From the NCBI RefSeq assembly GCF_000317475.1, contig NC_019729.1, forward strand, positions 3,796,501 through 3,860,500: a stretch of DNA of 64,000 bases, read 5' to 3'. Positions within the stretch are counted from its first letter, which is position 1; each line of letters starts with the position of its first letter. Of the stretch, positions 24,314 to 33,036 are shown piece after piece. The DNA comes from Oscillatoria nigro-viridis PCC 7112 (GTDB lineage Bacteria; Cyanobacteriota; Cyanobacteriia; Cyanobacteriales; Microcoleaceae). The notes below the pieces were generated by a model that had not been told where the DNA came from, searched no databases, and was given only the letters and a program-made list of their open reading frames with translations. Both the position numbers and the translations under genes were made by a program.

Positions 24314-26377
24314 ATGAGTCAAGATCGCAAAATACCAGGCCGTTGGTCTGCATCAGAATCCTTGGAGTCAACAAAGGATACTTCGTCGCTGGTGCGCTTA
24401 CCAGCAAGGAAAAACCGGGCTGAACGACTTAAAGAGCTCCGAGAGTTGGTTACTTCGGGAAAACTGCCGGGAGGGCATCTGGAACTACCGCCGAATTTGT
24501 CTGGGGAAAACTCGCAGCCGCCTGGGGAACACAATCCATTGTGGCGGAACTGGTCGAATAAGTGGCAGTTTTGGCTGGCGCTGAGTTTGATGCTATCGGT
24601 GGGTATGGGGTTTGTGGCAATTGCGTCTTTGCTCAACCTGACCTCGCAGTCAAATTGCTCAAAGATTTTTTGGCCGACGGCTTCTGCTAACGATCGCTTT
24701 TTTTGTGCTCAAGAAGCAGCAAGCAAGCGGACGGCGGATGATTTGCTCAGGGCGATCGAATTAGTGAATGCTTTGCCACAAGACCATCCGCTGCGGCCGA
24801 GAATTAACACTCAAATCGATCGGTGGTCGGAGGATATTCTCAGGCTGGGAAATGCTAGTTTCCAAGAAGGAAAGCTGGAGGAGGCGATAGCGATAGCGAA
24901 CAAGGTTCCTAAAAACGTTCCCGCTTACCCGAAGGTGGAAAAGCAGATTGAAAAGTGGCAGTCGATATGGAGCGATGCAGAGAAAATTTACCGCACGGCT
25001 GAAGATCACTTGCGTCAGGAAGAGTGGACGCTGGCTTTCCGCCAAGCTACTCTGCTTTTGGATTTGGGAAATACTTTCTGGGAATCGGCTAAGTACGAGG
25101 AATTGACTAAGCTAATTCAGACGACTCGGGCTGAGGGCAATAAGTTGGTAAAAGCCCGCAATACAGCCTCCGAGGGAGGTCTCGACAATCTGGTGACGGG
25201 GATTAAGCTGGCTCAGGGAATTGGTCAAAACAGTTATTTGTATCAAGCTGCCAATAAGGCGATCGCGGAATTTAGCAAGAAAATTATGGAGATCGCCCAA
25301 AAACGCTTGCAGGCTGGGGATTGGCAGGAGGCGATCGCGATCGCTAACAAGATTCCAGAGTCGGCAAATTTAAGGGAACAAGTACAGGATTTTAATGAGT
25401 TGGCGAATGCTACTTCCCAGGCTTTAACAGGCTCTGTTGAGGGTTTCTCCAAGGCGATCGAGATTGCTCAAAAGTTGAAGTCCGGCCGCCCTTTATACAA
25501 ACAAGCTCAAGATTTAGTCGGCCGCTGGCAACAAGAAATGGCTGATGTCAAAGTTTTGGATATGGCAAGCAGGCTGGCGGCGCCGGGAGGGGTAAATGAT
25601 TTGAGGGCTGCGATCGCGCAATTGCAAACAGTCCCGGACTCAAATCCCCGCGCTTCGGAAGCTCGCCGTCAAATTAGCAGCTTGAGCCGTCAAATCGAGC
25701 TGCTGGAAGACAGTCCGTATTTGCAAAAAGCGAACGATTTGGCAAGTACGGGCGATCCGAATGCTCTGGAAGCCGCCGTTGCTCAAGCTTCTCGGATCGG
25801 TAGAGGTAGGGCGCTTTATGTGGAAGCTCAAACCAAAATTCAAGCTTGGATCGAGAGGAGACAGCGGCTTGTTGACCAGCCGTTTTTGGATAGAGCTCAG
25901 CAGCTAGCGGCGGGCGGCAATTTGGCGGGGGCAATTGAGATGGCCCGCCGGATTCGATCGGGACGGGTGCTTTATGAGGAAGCTCGATCGAACATTCGGA
26001 CTTGGGAGGCTCAATTTCAGGGCGAGCAAGGTTTGCAGAACGCCCGTCAGGCGGCCCGAGCGGGGACTGCTGACGCTTTGCAAACGGCAATTTCCCTGGC
26101 TCTTCAGGTGCCGGAGTCGAGTTCGCTCCGGTGGCAGGCGAGTGAGGCGATTGATGAGTGGAGCCAGCGGATTTTGGCGCTTGGTGTGGAAGAGTCGTCC
26201 TCGGATCTGGCTGGGGCGATCGCGACTTTGAAGAAAATTCCCTCGGGTACTCGGGCTTTTGAGCAAGCTCGATCGCAAATCAAAGTTTGGGAGGAGTCGC
26301 TGAATCCTCCCGAGCCTGAATCTCCCCCTCCCGAACCGCCGGAAACGGAGCCTCCGACCAGCTCTGGCAGTCGTTAG
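24314..26377 (+). CDS. Large single-TM protein with helical repeats, function unknown
   Basis: 687 residues. A basic cytoplasmic N-terminus (about 1-90) and one transmembrane helix (WQFWLALSLMLSVGMGFVAIASLL, about 95-118) are followed by ~540 residues of repeated helical hairpins. These units recur with the pattern A-I-x-x-A-x-x-[IV]-x-x-G-[RS]-x-L-Y-x-x-A-x-x-x-I-x-x-W and keep AIAIANKVP / AIEMARRIRSG / AIATLKKIPSG phrases, so the protein is a long alpha-solenoid outside the membrane. The C-terminus is Pro/Glu-rich. Cyanobacterial relatives are often labelled chromosome-segregation ATPase-like, but I see no Walker motif. Probably envelope scaffolding (inference). Confidence 0.75.
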   Translation: MSQDRKIPGRWSASESLESTKDTSSLVRLPARKNRAERLKELRELVTSGKLPGGHLELPPNLSGENSQPPGEHNPLWRNWSNKWQFWLALSLMLSVGMGFVAIASLLNLTSQSNCSKIFWPTASANDRFFCAQEAASKRTADDLLRAIELVNALPQDHPLRPRINTQIDRWSEDILRLGNASFQEGKLEEAIAIANKVPKNVPAYPKVEKQIEKWQSIWSDAEKIYRTAEDHLRQEEWTLAFRQATLLLDLGNTFWESAKYEELTKLIQTTRAEGNKLVKARNTASEGGLDNLVTGIKLAQGIGQNSYLYQAANKAIAEFSKKIMEIAQKRLQAGDWQEAIAIANKIPESANLREQVQDFNELANATSQALTGSVEGFSKAIEIAQKLKSGRPLYKQAQDLVGRWQQEMADVKVLDMASRLAAPGGVNDLRAAIAQLQTVPDSNPRASEARRQISSLSRQIELLEDSPYLQKANDLASTGDPNALEAAVAQASRIGRGRALYVEAQTKIQAWIERRQRLVDQPFLDRAQQLAAGGNLAGAIEMARRIRSGRVLYEEARSNIRTWEAQFQGEQGLQNARQAARAGTADALQTAISLALQVPESSSLRWQASEAIDEWSQRILALGVEESSSDLAGAIATLKKIPSGTRAFEQARSQIKVWEESLNPPEPESPPPEPPETEPPTSSGSR

Positions 26378-26497
26378 GTTAACTCGCTTTGCCGACATTG
26401 GGCGGGGGTTTAAACCCCCGTCTCACAGCTTGCATTCGGTTAAAACCGACTAAGCATTCATCAATTGCCACCGGATTTGACAAGATCTCCTTAATAG

Positions 26498-27253
26498 TTA
26501 ATCGCCAAGATTTAAAAATTGGTAAATAAATTCTTTGTATTCCTCTTTCACGGGCAGCTCTTCATCGACTTTGAGTCGCCGCCGCACTGCCACAACTTCT
26601 TTGCGTTCGATCGGGTTATAACCTGGTTTATCGTATTTTTCCCAATACAATCCCGTTCCCCGGCGCTGCCAAGCCGGCAGTTCGTTAAAGTTAATTCCGT
26701 TTTGAAACAGCAATTCGTTTTTGAAAGCCACAGATTGTTTCTCTAATATAACTGCTGCATTTTCACCCGTTTCGCCATTTTTTCGCAGCATCCAATAACT
26801 CCAGCCATTCAAAGCGCAGCGCGCTGCATCTGCTTGGCGCCATAGAAAATAATCTACTACTTGCGATTTGTTGGCTGCGGAACAAATGCGGCTGTCAAAA
26901 TTGACTGCTGTTTGGGCGGCGCGAGTGAAAGTTGCACTGGCAATACTGGCAGAAATAGAGACAAGTTTTTCTAAGCTGCGGTCAAATAAATCCCAATCTG
27001 GAGGAAACAAAACTGAGATTTCGTCACTTTCGGTATAAGCGTAAATGCCGTCTAGTTCTGACAGGAGTGCTTTGGCAGTTTCCACCATTAATTCGTGGAA
27101 TTTTAAGTCGAAAGGCTTATCAAAACTTGAGGAAGTAAATTTGGAAAAACTGCGACCGTCGGCGCGAATTATTGTGTGAGCTCCCGGCAATAAACGCAGG
27201 CTGTGAAAATATTCAAGCTCGCGCATTTTTTTTTCAAATGTCTGATTGTCCAT
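26498..27253 (-). CDS. Thg1-like 3'-5' RNA polymerase (tRNAHis guanylyltransferase family)
   Basis: 251 residues. The N-terminal catalytic palm has IIRADGRSFSKFT with Asp32, and YAYTESDEISVLF with Asp77-Glu78, matching the three metal-binding carboxylates of Thg1 enzymes. Further family features are ITADGR-type flanks and WRQADAARCALNGWSYWML. Thg1 adds G-1 to tRNAHis in eukaryotes; bacterial Thg1-like proteins extend truncated tRNA 5' ends by templated 3'-5' addition. Since bacteria normally encode G-1, RNA repair is the likelier role. It overlaps by 20 bp the end of a polynucleotide-kinase-like gene upstream, suggesting translational coupling and a joint repair task. Confidence 0.88.
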   Translation of the reverse strand: MDNQTFEKKMRELEYFHSLRLLPGAHTIIRADGRSFSKFTSSSFDKPFDLKFHELMVETAKALLSELDGIYAYTESDEISVLFPPDWDLFDRSLEKLVSISASIASATFTRAAQTAVNFDSRICSAANKSQVVDYFLWRQADAARCALNGWSYWMLRKNGETGENAAVILEKQSVAFKNELLFQNGINFNELPAWQRRGTGLYWEKYDKPGYNPIERKEVVAVRRRLKVDEELPVKEEYKEFIYQFLNLGD

Positions 27254-27719
27254 AAATAACTTCCTCTGCGGGCCATGTTTTTACTTCAAAGGTAAATTTT
27301 TCTGCTATGCGGGCGGAAAACAGCTGTGCGAACCCTTCGCCGTAACTGGGCAATACCATTTTTTTGACAGTAGCATAAATTGCTATGTCTGGAACTTGAG
27401 ATTTGCCCGATCGCTTTTGATTTCGAGCTAAACAGTCGCTGACTATTGATTCAAAGTAGTAACCGATGATTTGGGCATTATAGGTGCGACCGATATCAAT
27501 CAGCGGCCTGCGATCTAGAACTTCGGGATTGGTATTGTCAACAGCGACTGAATGACCTGCTTGCAGTGCATTTTCAATTAATTGAATTTGTCGGCGCGAT
27601 TTATTTTTATTGTTTCGCATTAAATCTTTGCTGACCAAAACGTGCGTGGCAGCTAAATAGTCGCGGAAAAATGTGCTTTTTCCCGATGCTTGCAATCCCA
27701 TTAAAATGACTAATTCCAT
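27234..27719 (-). CDS. P-loop polynucleotide-kinase-like protein
   Basis: 161 residues. It starts MELVILMGLQASGKST, with the P-loop GxxASGKST at residues 8-15. VAVDNTNP (about 59-66) matches the DNTN signature of the 5'-kinase half of T4 Pnk-type and related small kinases, and FFRDY / R-x-x-R lid-like residues follow. Expected activity is phosphoryl transfer from ATP to a 5'-OH end. Together with the overlapping Thg1-like gene it would ready and then extend RNA 5' ends (inference). The start lies 6 bp after the TspO-family stop, so the three genes form one operon. Confidence 0.82.
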   Translation of the reverse strand: MELVILMGLQASGKSTFFRDYLAATHVLVSKDLMRNNKNKSRRQIQLIENALQAGHSVAVDNTNPEVLDRRPLIDIGRTYNAQIIGYYFESIVSDCLARNQKRSGKSQVPDIAIYATVKKMVLPSYGEGFAQLFSARIAEKFTFEVKTWPAEEVIYGQSDI

Positions 27720-27725
27720 GACAGG

Positions 27726-28199
27726 CTAAACATCTGCCGGATTCAGGTGCATCATTACCCAAGTGGTGTAAGTGCCGATCGGACTCCAAAGTATGTAAGG
27801 CAGCAATAATAGGGCGGCTGGCTCGGAAACTGGCAACACACTTAAAGCTAGAATTACGCTTAAAATAGCGCCCGTTCCGCCGATTATTGTGCCGACTTTT
27901 AGGCTCCTAACTTTGCACATAACCGAGGTGTAAGACATGGTTACTATTTCTAAAAGCAGGTACAAACCCATTCTCAGCCAAGTCTCCTGAGTTCCCGGTT
28001 CTTTTTCCCAAACAATCACTGCTGACCAAGCTGCACAAATAAAAATTACTGTCCAAATTAGGGGAATTGCTTTTTCAAATACTAGCCATCTCGGACGCTG
28101 CAAGCGGTTGAACCATTGGATGTCGCTGGGCGGGATGAAGTTAGCTGCTAGTGCTACTATCAAGGCGACGCCTCCAATTACCATCCACGATTTAATCAT
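27726..28199 (-). CDS. TspO/MBR-family membrane protein
   Basis: 157 residues, five transmembrane helices. WFNRLQRPRWLVFEKAIPLIWTVIFICAAWSAVIVW and the C-terminal LLLPYILWSPIGTYTTWVMMHLNP follow the TspO/MBR pattern. The family binds tetrapyrroles and affects stress and pigment regulation. This member is longer and lower in Trp than classic TspO. It is the first gene of the TspO-kinase-Thg1 string; a functional tie to RNA repair is not evident. Confidence 0.75.
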   Translation of the reverse strand: MIKSWMVIGGVALIVALAANFIPPSDIQWFNRLQRPRWLVFEKAIPLIWTVIFICAAWSAVIVWEKEPGTQETWLRMGLYLLLEIVTMSYTSVMCKVRSLKVGTIIGGTGAILSVILALSVLPVSEPAALLLLPYILWSPIGTYTTWVMMHLNPADV

Positions 28200-28402
28200 T
28201 TTTTTACCTTGGGCAAGGTTGACAGGTTCAATTCAGCATATATTATCTCTAATTTTGGCGATCGCGCCATCTGTCCCCAGTTATATTAGGTTGGGCTGAT
28301 TCGCGAAACCCAACATTAGTTGAAAAGTAATTTATACTTCTGGAAAACCTAAATTTATTTTCTTCAATTACCCTTCATAATATAAAACAATTGACTTTTG
28401 CT

Positions 28403-28425
28403 CCCTCCCCTTGACAAGGGGAGGG
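28403..28425. terminator. GC-rich hairpin
   Basis: CCCTCCCCTT-GAC-AAGGGGAGGG, a perfect 10-bp stem with a 3-base loop, in the 300-bp gap upstream of the TspO-family gene. The DNA around it holds no other feature. Such CCCTCCCCTT palindromes are frequent filler in these genomes. Confidence 0.45.
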
Positions 28426-28501
28426 TTAGCGTGGGCTTTTCAGTAAATTTGACCAGTAAATTTTACAAAAAGTCTCTTCGTCTTGCAAAAAAAATCGGCG
28501 A

Positions 28502-29083
28502 CTAGCCGAGCCGATGATGCTGTTCTAATTCTAAACTAGAGTCGTCATCTTTTTTGGGAACCAGAAGCGTATTTTCGCTGCTCGGTTGCAACACAGCTTT
28601 AATCACTTGGAGAAAACGGTTAGGCTTTTTAGTTTGACCGTTGAGAGTGCGGCGGTCTTTCACTTTTTGAGAAAGATGTCGCATCACAGATAAATCGAGT
28701 TCATCTATGAAATGTTCTGCTATACGTTCTCCCATTAAATCTATAGCTTCAGCATACTGATCTGTTAGCGTTTCTATGGCATCGTATGCTTCGTCAGCAA
28801 CTTGACTTGCTACTGTTTTATTTTGGTCGCCCGGTGTCTGGGAGTGGCTGCGGCGCCGGTCTAAAAGACTTTGGTAATCTGCAATGCTCATTCCCAAATT
28901 GTAGAGATGGTGGTGAGCGTGATCCATCAAATCTACTTCACTGGGATAGAAGAAACCGCGAGTGCTGTTGATGCCGTGCAGTTTTGCCCAACGCCGCAAA
29001 GTTGTCTCATCTTGCAGTTGGTATCGCTCCAACATTTGAGCTGTGTTCAGCTCTACTTCTGGCGTAACTTTGAAATCGCTCAT
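28502..29083 (-). CDS. Hypothetical protein with MerR-like helix-turn-helix N-terminus
   Basis: 193 residues. The first ~75 (LERYQLQDETTLRRWAKLHGINSTRGFFYPSEVDLMDHAHHHLYNLGMSIADYQSLL) resemble a MerR-type DNA-binding module in which a helix-turn-helix is followed by a YPSE-V..L stretch. The middle is an acidic helical region (DAIETLTDQYAEAIDLMGERIAEHF); the tail is polar. DNA binding is inference. A GAGGA ribosome site precedes the ATG. The 369-bp region upstream is mostly AT-rich with a cluster of overlapping GATCG/CGATCG words near 29215-29240. Confidence 0.6.
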   Translation of the reverse strand: MSDFKVTPEVELNTAQMLERYQLQDETTLRRWAKLHGINSTRGFFYPSEVDLMDHAHHHLYNLGMSIADYQSLLDRRRSHSQTPGDQNKTVASQVADEAYDAIETLTDQYAEAIDLMGERIAEHFIDELDLSVMRHLSQKVKDRRTLNGQTKKPNRFLQVIKAVLQPSSENTLLVPKKDDDSSLELEQHHRLG

Positions 29084-29452
29084 CGGTAAATCCTCGCTGG
29101 TGAGTAAATAAATAAAATTGAAACTTAGAATCTGTGATTTGCGTACAGTCTGAAAATGACGATCGATCCTTTGACGGCATTCACGGAAGTCTTGCGGGCA
29201 TTTGCTAGCCCTCGATCGTGCGATCGTGCGATCGAGTCAGAGGATTTCAGGGTAGCGTACTTTTGGGCTTTGTCTCGATCGCATCCGGGAGCAAGCACAC
29301 AGGGTTAATAATATAGCTGATTTAAGGTTTCAACAACCGTTAAAAATAGTAAAGTTTGATTTTTAGGGTTTAATTTTTAGTAATGTTGAGTTATAATATT
29401 CTCAATAACCGTGCAATTAGTAATTTTAGTAGTTGCAAACGAGATTCTTAGT

Positions 29453-29767
29453 ATGCCTGTATACGATTATTTGTGTCCCGAAAACAACCAGCAGCTAGAA
29501 GTTTGGCACAGCATGAACCTGGAAGTTTCGACTTGGGGTCAACTGTGCGAGTTGGCTAAGTGCGAACTCGGGGAGACTCCCGCAGATGCTCCGGTACGCC
29601 GGCTGCTGAGCGCTCCGAGGTTGATGAAGCCGACATCAGACACCGATTATAAAAATTCGGGTTTTAGCAAGTACGTGAAGCGGGATGAAGGGGTTTATGA
29701 AAATGTCACGGCTAAGGATGGTGAAAGCCGTATTGTCAATCGAGATGGTAAGCCGATCAAAGACTGA
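29453..29767 (+). CDS. FmdB-like small protein
   Basis: 104 residues from the ATG MPVYDYLCPENNQQLEVWHSM. The N-terminus recalls the FmdB/zinc-ribbon family (MPxYxYxC), but only one cysteine is left in the first 30 residues, so a zinc ribbon cannot form in the usual way. The rest (LGETPADAPVRRLLSAPRLMKP, FSKYVKRDEGVYENVT) is conserved-looking and polar. An in-frame upstream extension exists but would add 14 hydrophobic residues not seen in the family. Function unknown. Confidence 0.65.
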   Translation: MPVYDYLCPENNQQLEVWHSMNLEVSTWGQLCELAKCELGETPADAPVRRLLSAPRLMKPTSDTDYKNSGFSKYVKRDEGVYENVTAKDGESRIVNRDGKPIKD

Positions 29768-29817
29768 GAATCCACAATAATCCAGTTTTCAGTTGAGTGA
29801 ATTACAGATATTGGGTA

Positions 29818-29840
29818 AAGACACGGCAGGGCCGTGTCCT
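29818..29840. terminator. Hairpin after the FmdB-like gene
   Basis: GACACGGC...GCCGTGTC stem with a 3-base loop, 50 bp after the stop. A sister hairpin (GGACACAGCACTGCTGTGTCC) lies at about 35291-35311 downstream of sufD, indicating a small recurring palindrome. Confidence 0.5.
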
Positions 29841-29927
29841 GTATTTTATCCGATTGACAACTGGTATATTATTCAGATTATATTATGCCGATGCAGACGG
29901 AAACAAAACGCTCCACCGGACATAATA

Positions 29928-30815
29928 TTATTTGCCAAACCAATCTTTCATTTTTTGTTTGGCTTGTTCTTTAGTATCAGCATTAATGTATACTGAAACA
30001 GTAGCTATTGCGGCCAGCAATACTCCCAAATCGTCTGTAAATCCGATGCCGACTAATATATCGGGAATGGCATCAACAGGAGATATAAAATAGGTCAAAG
30101 CTCCAAGTACAACTCCTTTGGCCCAAGCAGGCACGTTTGGGTTCTGAGCCGTATAGTAGAGAATTAAAGCTTTTTCAACTACTTCTCTTCCTGCGGTTAA
30201 AGCAAAGTTTTTAAGTTTAGTCCAAAAACTTTCATCTGAATAGTTAACTTTGGGGTTGCTGAGGTTTGTTGTGGTTCCTTTTCGGTCGATTAAATCGAGA
30301 GGGATGCCCTTAGTTTTAAGCTGGGAAACAGCAGAATTGAAGGATGCTGATGCCTGATTTTTATTAGGGGCGGCCTCGCGTATTTGTTTCATATCTGCGA
30401 TGAATTCCTGCATGGCTTGGATTTGCAAGTCGGAAACTGCCAGCATTTTTTTTGCGGATTGGATCGCCTCGCTTTCTGCGGGATGCAGCGTCTTATTTGC
30501 CCCAGCAATGTTTATTAAAAAATACATGACTCCCAAACGCAGCGGTTCTTGTGACTGGCTGAGTGTTTGCAAGCAGTCGCTGAGTGATGGGGGAGTAGCT
30601 GTGTAGGATTGGATTTGAGTTTTTGCCGAGTCAGAAAATTTGTCTAAATTTATGGTTTTAAACAACAAATCTAGTTCGTCAATATCAACGGAACCATCGG
30701 CGGCTGCGATCGCAAACAAAGAACCATAAAAAGCTAAAAGTTCGCTTTCTGAGGATGTGGCAAAAATATCTCTCTCGGACACGATGCTACTCCGATTGAT
30801 AACGATGCTTTGCAT
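29928..30815 (-). CDS. TerB-like plus YkvA (DUF1232) protein
   Basis: 295 residues. The N-terminal half has the TerB-like pattern of an acidic helical bundle: LLAFYGSLFAIAAADGSVDIDELDLLF, then LRLGVMYFLINIAGANKTLHPAESEAI. The C-terminal half is YkvA/DUF1232: WAKGVVLGALTYFISPVDAIPDILVGIGFTDDLGVLLAAIA, with the diagnostic Y-x-x-x-P-x-D-x-I-P-D. The latter is a membrane-associated hydrophobic hairpin. TerB domains sit in stress and metal-resistance systems; the role of the fusion is unknown. It stands alone, divergent from the SDR gene. Confidence 0.82.
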   Translation of the reverse strand: MQSIVINRSSIVSERDIFATSSESELLAFYGSLFAIAAADGSVDIDELDLLFKTINLDKFSDSAKTQIQSYTATPPSLSDCLQTLSQSQEPLRLGVMYFLINIAGANKTLHPAESEAIQSAKKMLAVSDLQIQAMQEFIADMKQIREAAPNKNQASASFNSAVSQLKTKGIPLDLIDRKGTTTNLSNPKVNYSDESFWTKLKNFALTAGREVVEKALILYYTAQNPNVPAWAKGVVLGALTYFISPVDAIPDILVGIGFTDDLGVLLAAIATVSVYINADTKEQAKQKMKDWFGK

Positions 30816-30894
30816 TTTACCACAAAACTCAGCGCGCCATGATTTCAGAAACCGGCAATAATTTTAGAGAGTATGAAACAAAGGAGAATTTTTT

Positions 30895-31719
30895 ATGAAA
30901 GTTGCGATCGTCGGCGGCGGCTATGTGGGTACTGCGACAGCCAAACATTTACGCGGCAAATCTGATTGTACCGTGACGGCGACAACTACCACGGCGGCGC
31001 GAGTAGTTGAGTTGGAGGGTGTCGCGCAGCGGGTGGCCGTGCTCAAAGGAAACGACAAAGAGGCAGTGACGGCTGTACTGCAAGAACAAGATACTGTTAT
31101 GCTGTGCGTCGGTGCTCCAAATTCTCAGGCTTATCGGGAAAGTTATTTAGATACTGCGACTACTTTAGTATCGGTTTTACAGCAGATACCGACAGTAAAG
31201 CAGGTTATTTATACGGGTACTTATTCTGTGTATGGCGATCGCCAAGGTGAAGTAGTAAATGAAGAATCGCCCGTTAAACCAGCTAATCCAAACAGTGAAA
31301 TTCTCGCCGAAACAGAACGGGTTTTGTTAGCAGCATCGAGTCCCAATCTTCACGTCTGCATTCTCCGTTTGGGAGGAATTTATGGGCCAGGGCGGGAATT
31401 AGTTAAAATCTTTGGAGGCTGGGCTGGTAGCACTCGTCCCGGTAGGGGGGAAGATGCTACTAATTGGGTGCATCGGGATGATGTTGTTGGGGGGTTAACA
31501 TTTGCTTTGGAAAATCGATTGCAGGGAATTTACAATTTAGTTGGCGATGTGTCGCTATCTAGTGGTGAATTGCTCGATCGCATTTTTGAAACTCACAATC
31601 TGCCTAAAGTTTCTTGGGATGGAAGTCCTAGCGTGCGGCCTTATAATGCTAGGGTGTCTAATCAAAAGATTAAGACAGCGGGTTATAAATTTGTTCATCC
31701 TGAGATTAGGGAGTTTTAA
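30895..31719 (+). CDS. SDR-type NAD(P)-dependent epimerase/dehydratase-like protein
   Basis: 274 residues. The Rossmann start is MKVAIVGGGYVGTATAKHL (GxGxxG variant GGGYVG). TGTYSVYGDRQG holds the catalytic Ser/Tyr region (YSVYG), but the usual YxxxK is not obvious: the later ETERVLL takes its place, as in atypical extended SDRs. LRLGGIYGPGR and NWVHRDDVVGG are typical of the extended family. Likely a sugar-nucleotide or quinone-type oxidoreductase; substrate unknown. AAAGGAG precedes the ATG. Confidence 0.82.
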   Translation: MKVAIVGGGYVGTATAKHLRGKSDCTVTATTTTAARVVELEGVAQRVAVLKGNDKEAVTAVLQEQDTVMLCVGAPNSQAYRESYLDTATTLVSVLQQIPTVKQVIYTGTYSVYGDRQGEVVNEESPVKPANPNSEILAETERVLLAASSPNLHVCILRLGGIYGPGRELVKIFGGWAGSTRPGRGEDATNWVHRDDVVGGLTFALENRLQGIYNLVGDVSLSSGELLDRIFETHNLPKVSWDGSPSVRPYNARVSNQKIKTAGYKFVHPEIREF

Positions 31720-31726
31720 ATACAAA

Positions 31727-32149
31727 TCATTTTGTATTTGCTGTCATCGTTTTTGCAACAGATGTCAACTGATTGGGAGTTAAATCATCCCCTGGATTGG
31801 CAATTGGGCCCCAGTTTGTATAGCGAGTGGATCTGCCTGCACCTATTGCCACAAAGGCTCGAATAGATTGCAAGTTACCGCGAGTCATTTCAAAATAAGT
31901 GTAGGTGGCTCCCCAGCACAGAAATTGATTGGTAATTCCTCCGATTCTTCCATTGCCTAAATCCATGATTTTTACCAAATAAACAGAGACATTCGTTTGA
32001 CAACTTTTGTCATAATAAGAATAAGCTACCGGAGCATTCTCATTGTATTTATAGTTAGTTGCAAATGTTGCTAGCTCTGAGGGAGTCATAGCAAAACAAG
32101 GATTTGCTGTAGAGATAAAAACAATTGTAGTAGTTAGTAATTTTTTCAT
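31727..32149 (-). CDS. Secreted hypothetical protein
   Basis: 140 residues. MKKLLTTTIVFISTANPCFA-M is a signal peptide with cleavage near residue 20. The mature part has two cysteines (CQTNVSVYLVK and FLCWGATYTYFE), which may pair in the periplasm. I do not recognise the family. It is convergent with the SDR gene, 7 bp from its stop, and 15 bp after the Uma2 gene on the same strand. Confidence 0.6.
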   Translation of the reverse strand: MKKLLTTTIVFISTANPCFAMTPSELATFATNYKYNENAPVAYSYYDKSCQTNVSVYLVKIMDLGNGRIGGITNQFLCWGATYTYFEMTRGNLQSIRAFVAIGAGRSTRYTNWGPIANPGDDLTPNQLTSVAKTMTANTK

Positions 32150-32164
32150 GATGTGAGACCTTTT

Positions 32165-32797
32165 CTATATTTTCTCCTTCACCCAAGTTCTAAAGGATTT
32201 TAGCAAAGCAATTTCTCCTATCGTTTGAGTGCGACTGAAAAACCCAGCCATTTCTGCTACCGATACAAAGGGAAAAGCAATACTCAAGTCGCGCTCAATA
32301 TATTCAGTTTCTACCAACTGATAAAATTTCAAAACTCGCCCGTTATATAGCCAGAGTTCCGGGACGCGAAGTGCGGAGTAAATGGCCAACTTATCAACTG
32401 AACTGCTGGTAATATCTATTTCAATTGCTAAGTCGGGCGGTGGGGCAGTTTCTAAATCTAGTTCTTGCCTGCCTCTAACTGCTGCTTCATTTTGGATATA
32501 ATAACAGTTATCTGGTTCTATGCCTTTTTTGGCATTTTTGAGTTTGAGAGTAGTTGAGCCAGCACTTTTAATTTCAATGTCGAGTTCTTCTGCTAAAGCA
32601 AGGATGAAATTACCGAAATTGCTCTTGTAGTTCTCATGTTCAAATAGTGGCGCCATAATTTCCAGTCTCCCTTCATCGTAAGCTATGCGATAACCTCGCT
32701 TATCGCCTATTTCTTTGAGCAACGTTTCAAAGGTCTGCCAGCTAATGTTTTCTAGCAGTGTTCTCTGTTCGGCTAAACTGGAAGTAGTAGCAATCAT
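32165..32797 (-). CDS. Uma2-family (DUF820) putative restriction-like nuclease
   Basis: 210 residues. It has the Uma2 pattern of cyanobacterial DUF820: YRIAYDEGRLEIMAPLFEHENYKSNF, then KKGIEPDNCYYIQNE with the P-D, and PPDLAIEIDITSSSVDKLAIYSALRVPELWLYN, a PD-(D/E)xK-like core. Members are very numerous in cyanobacteria and their real role is unsettled. The P-D and E-x-D residues are kept, so the active site looks whole. Confidence 0.88.
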   Translation of the reverse strand: MIATTSSLAEQRTLLENISWQTFETLLKEIGDKRGYRIAYDEGRLEIMAPLFEHENYKSNFGNFILALAEELDIEIKSAGSTTLKLKNAKKGIEPDNCYYIQNEAAVRGRQELDLETAPPPDLAIEIDITSSSVDKLAIYSALRVPELWLYNGRVLKFYQLVETEYIERDLSIAFPFVSVAEMAGFFSRTQTIGEIALLKSFRTWVKEKI

Positions 32798-33036
32798 CTC
32801 TAAATCTCCTTGAGCTGAGAAAACTCTAGTTTTATGGTACTACAGGCTATTTTGACGATTGCAAAACTGCCTGGGATAGATGGAATGAATGCGATCTTAG
32901 GACTTTAGGACGAGCGATCGACCTGGTTTTTTAGCAAAAATAAACGGGATTTCAACCCTCTATCAGAGCTAAAAAACCCGGTTTGTTTGGTGGTAGTCCG
33001 TAACTCCTAACCTTTTTAAAATTTATCTGCCATCAT

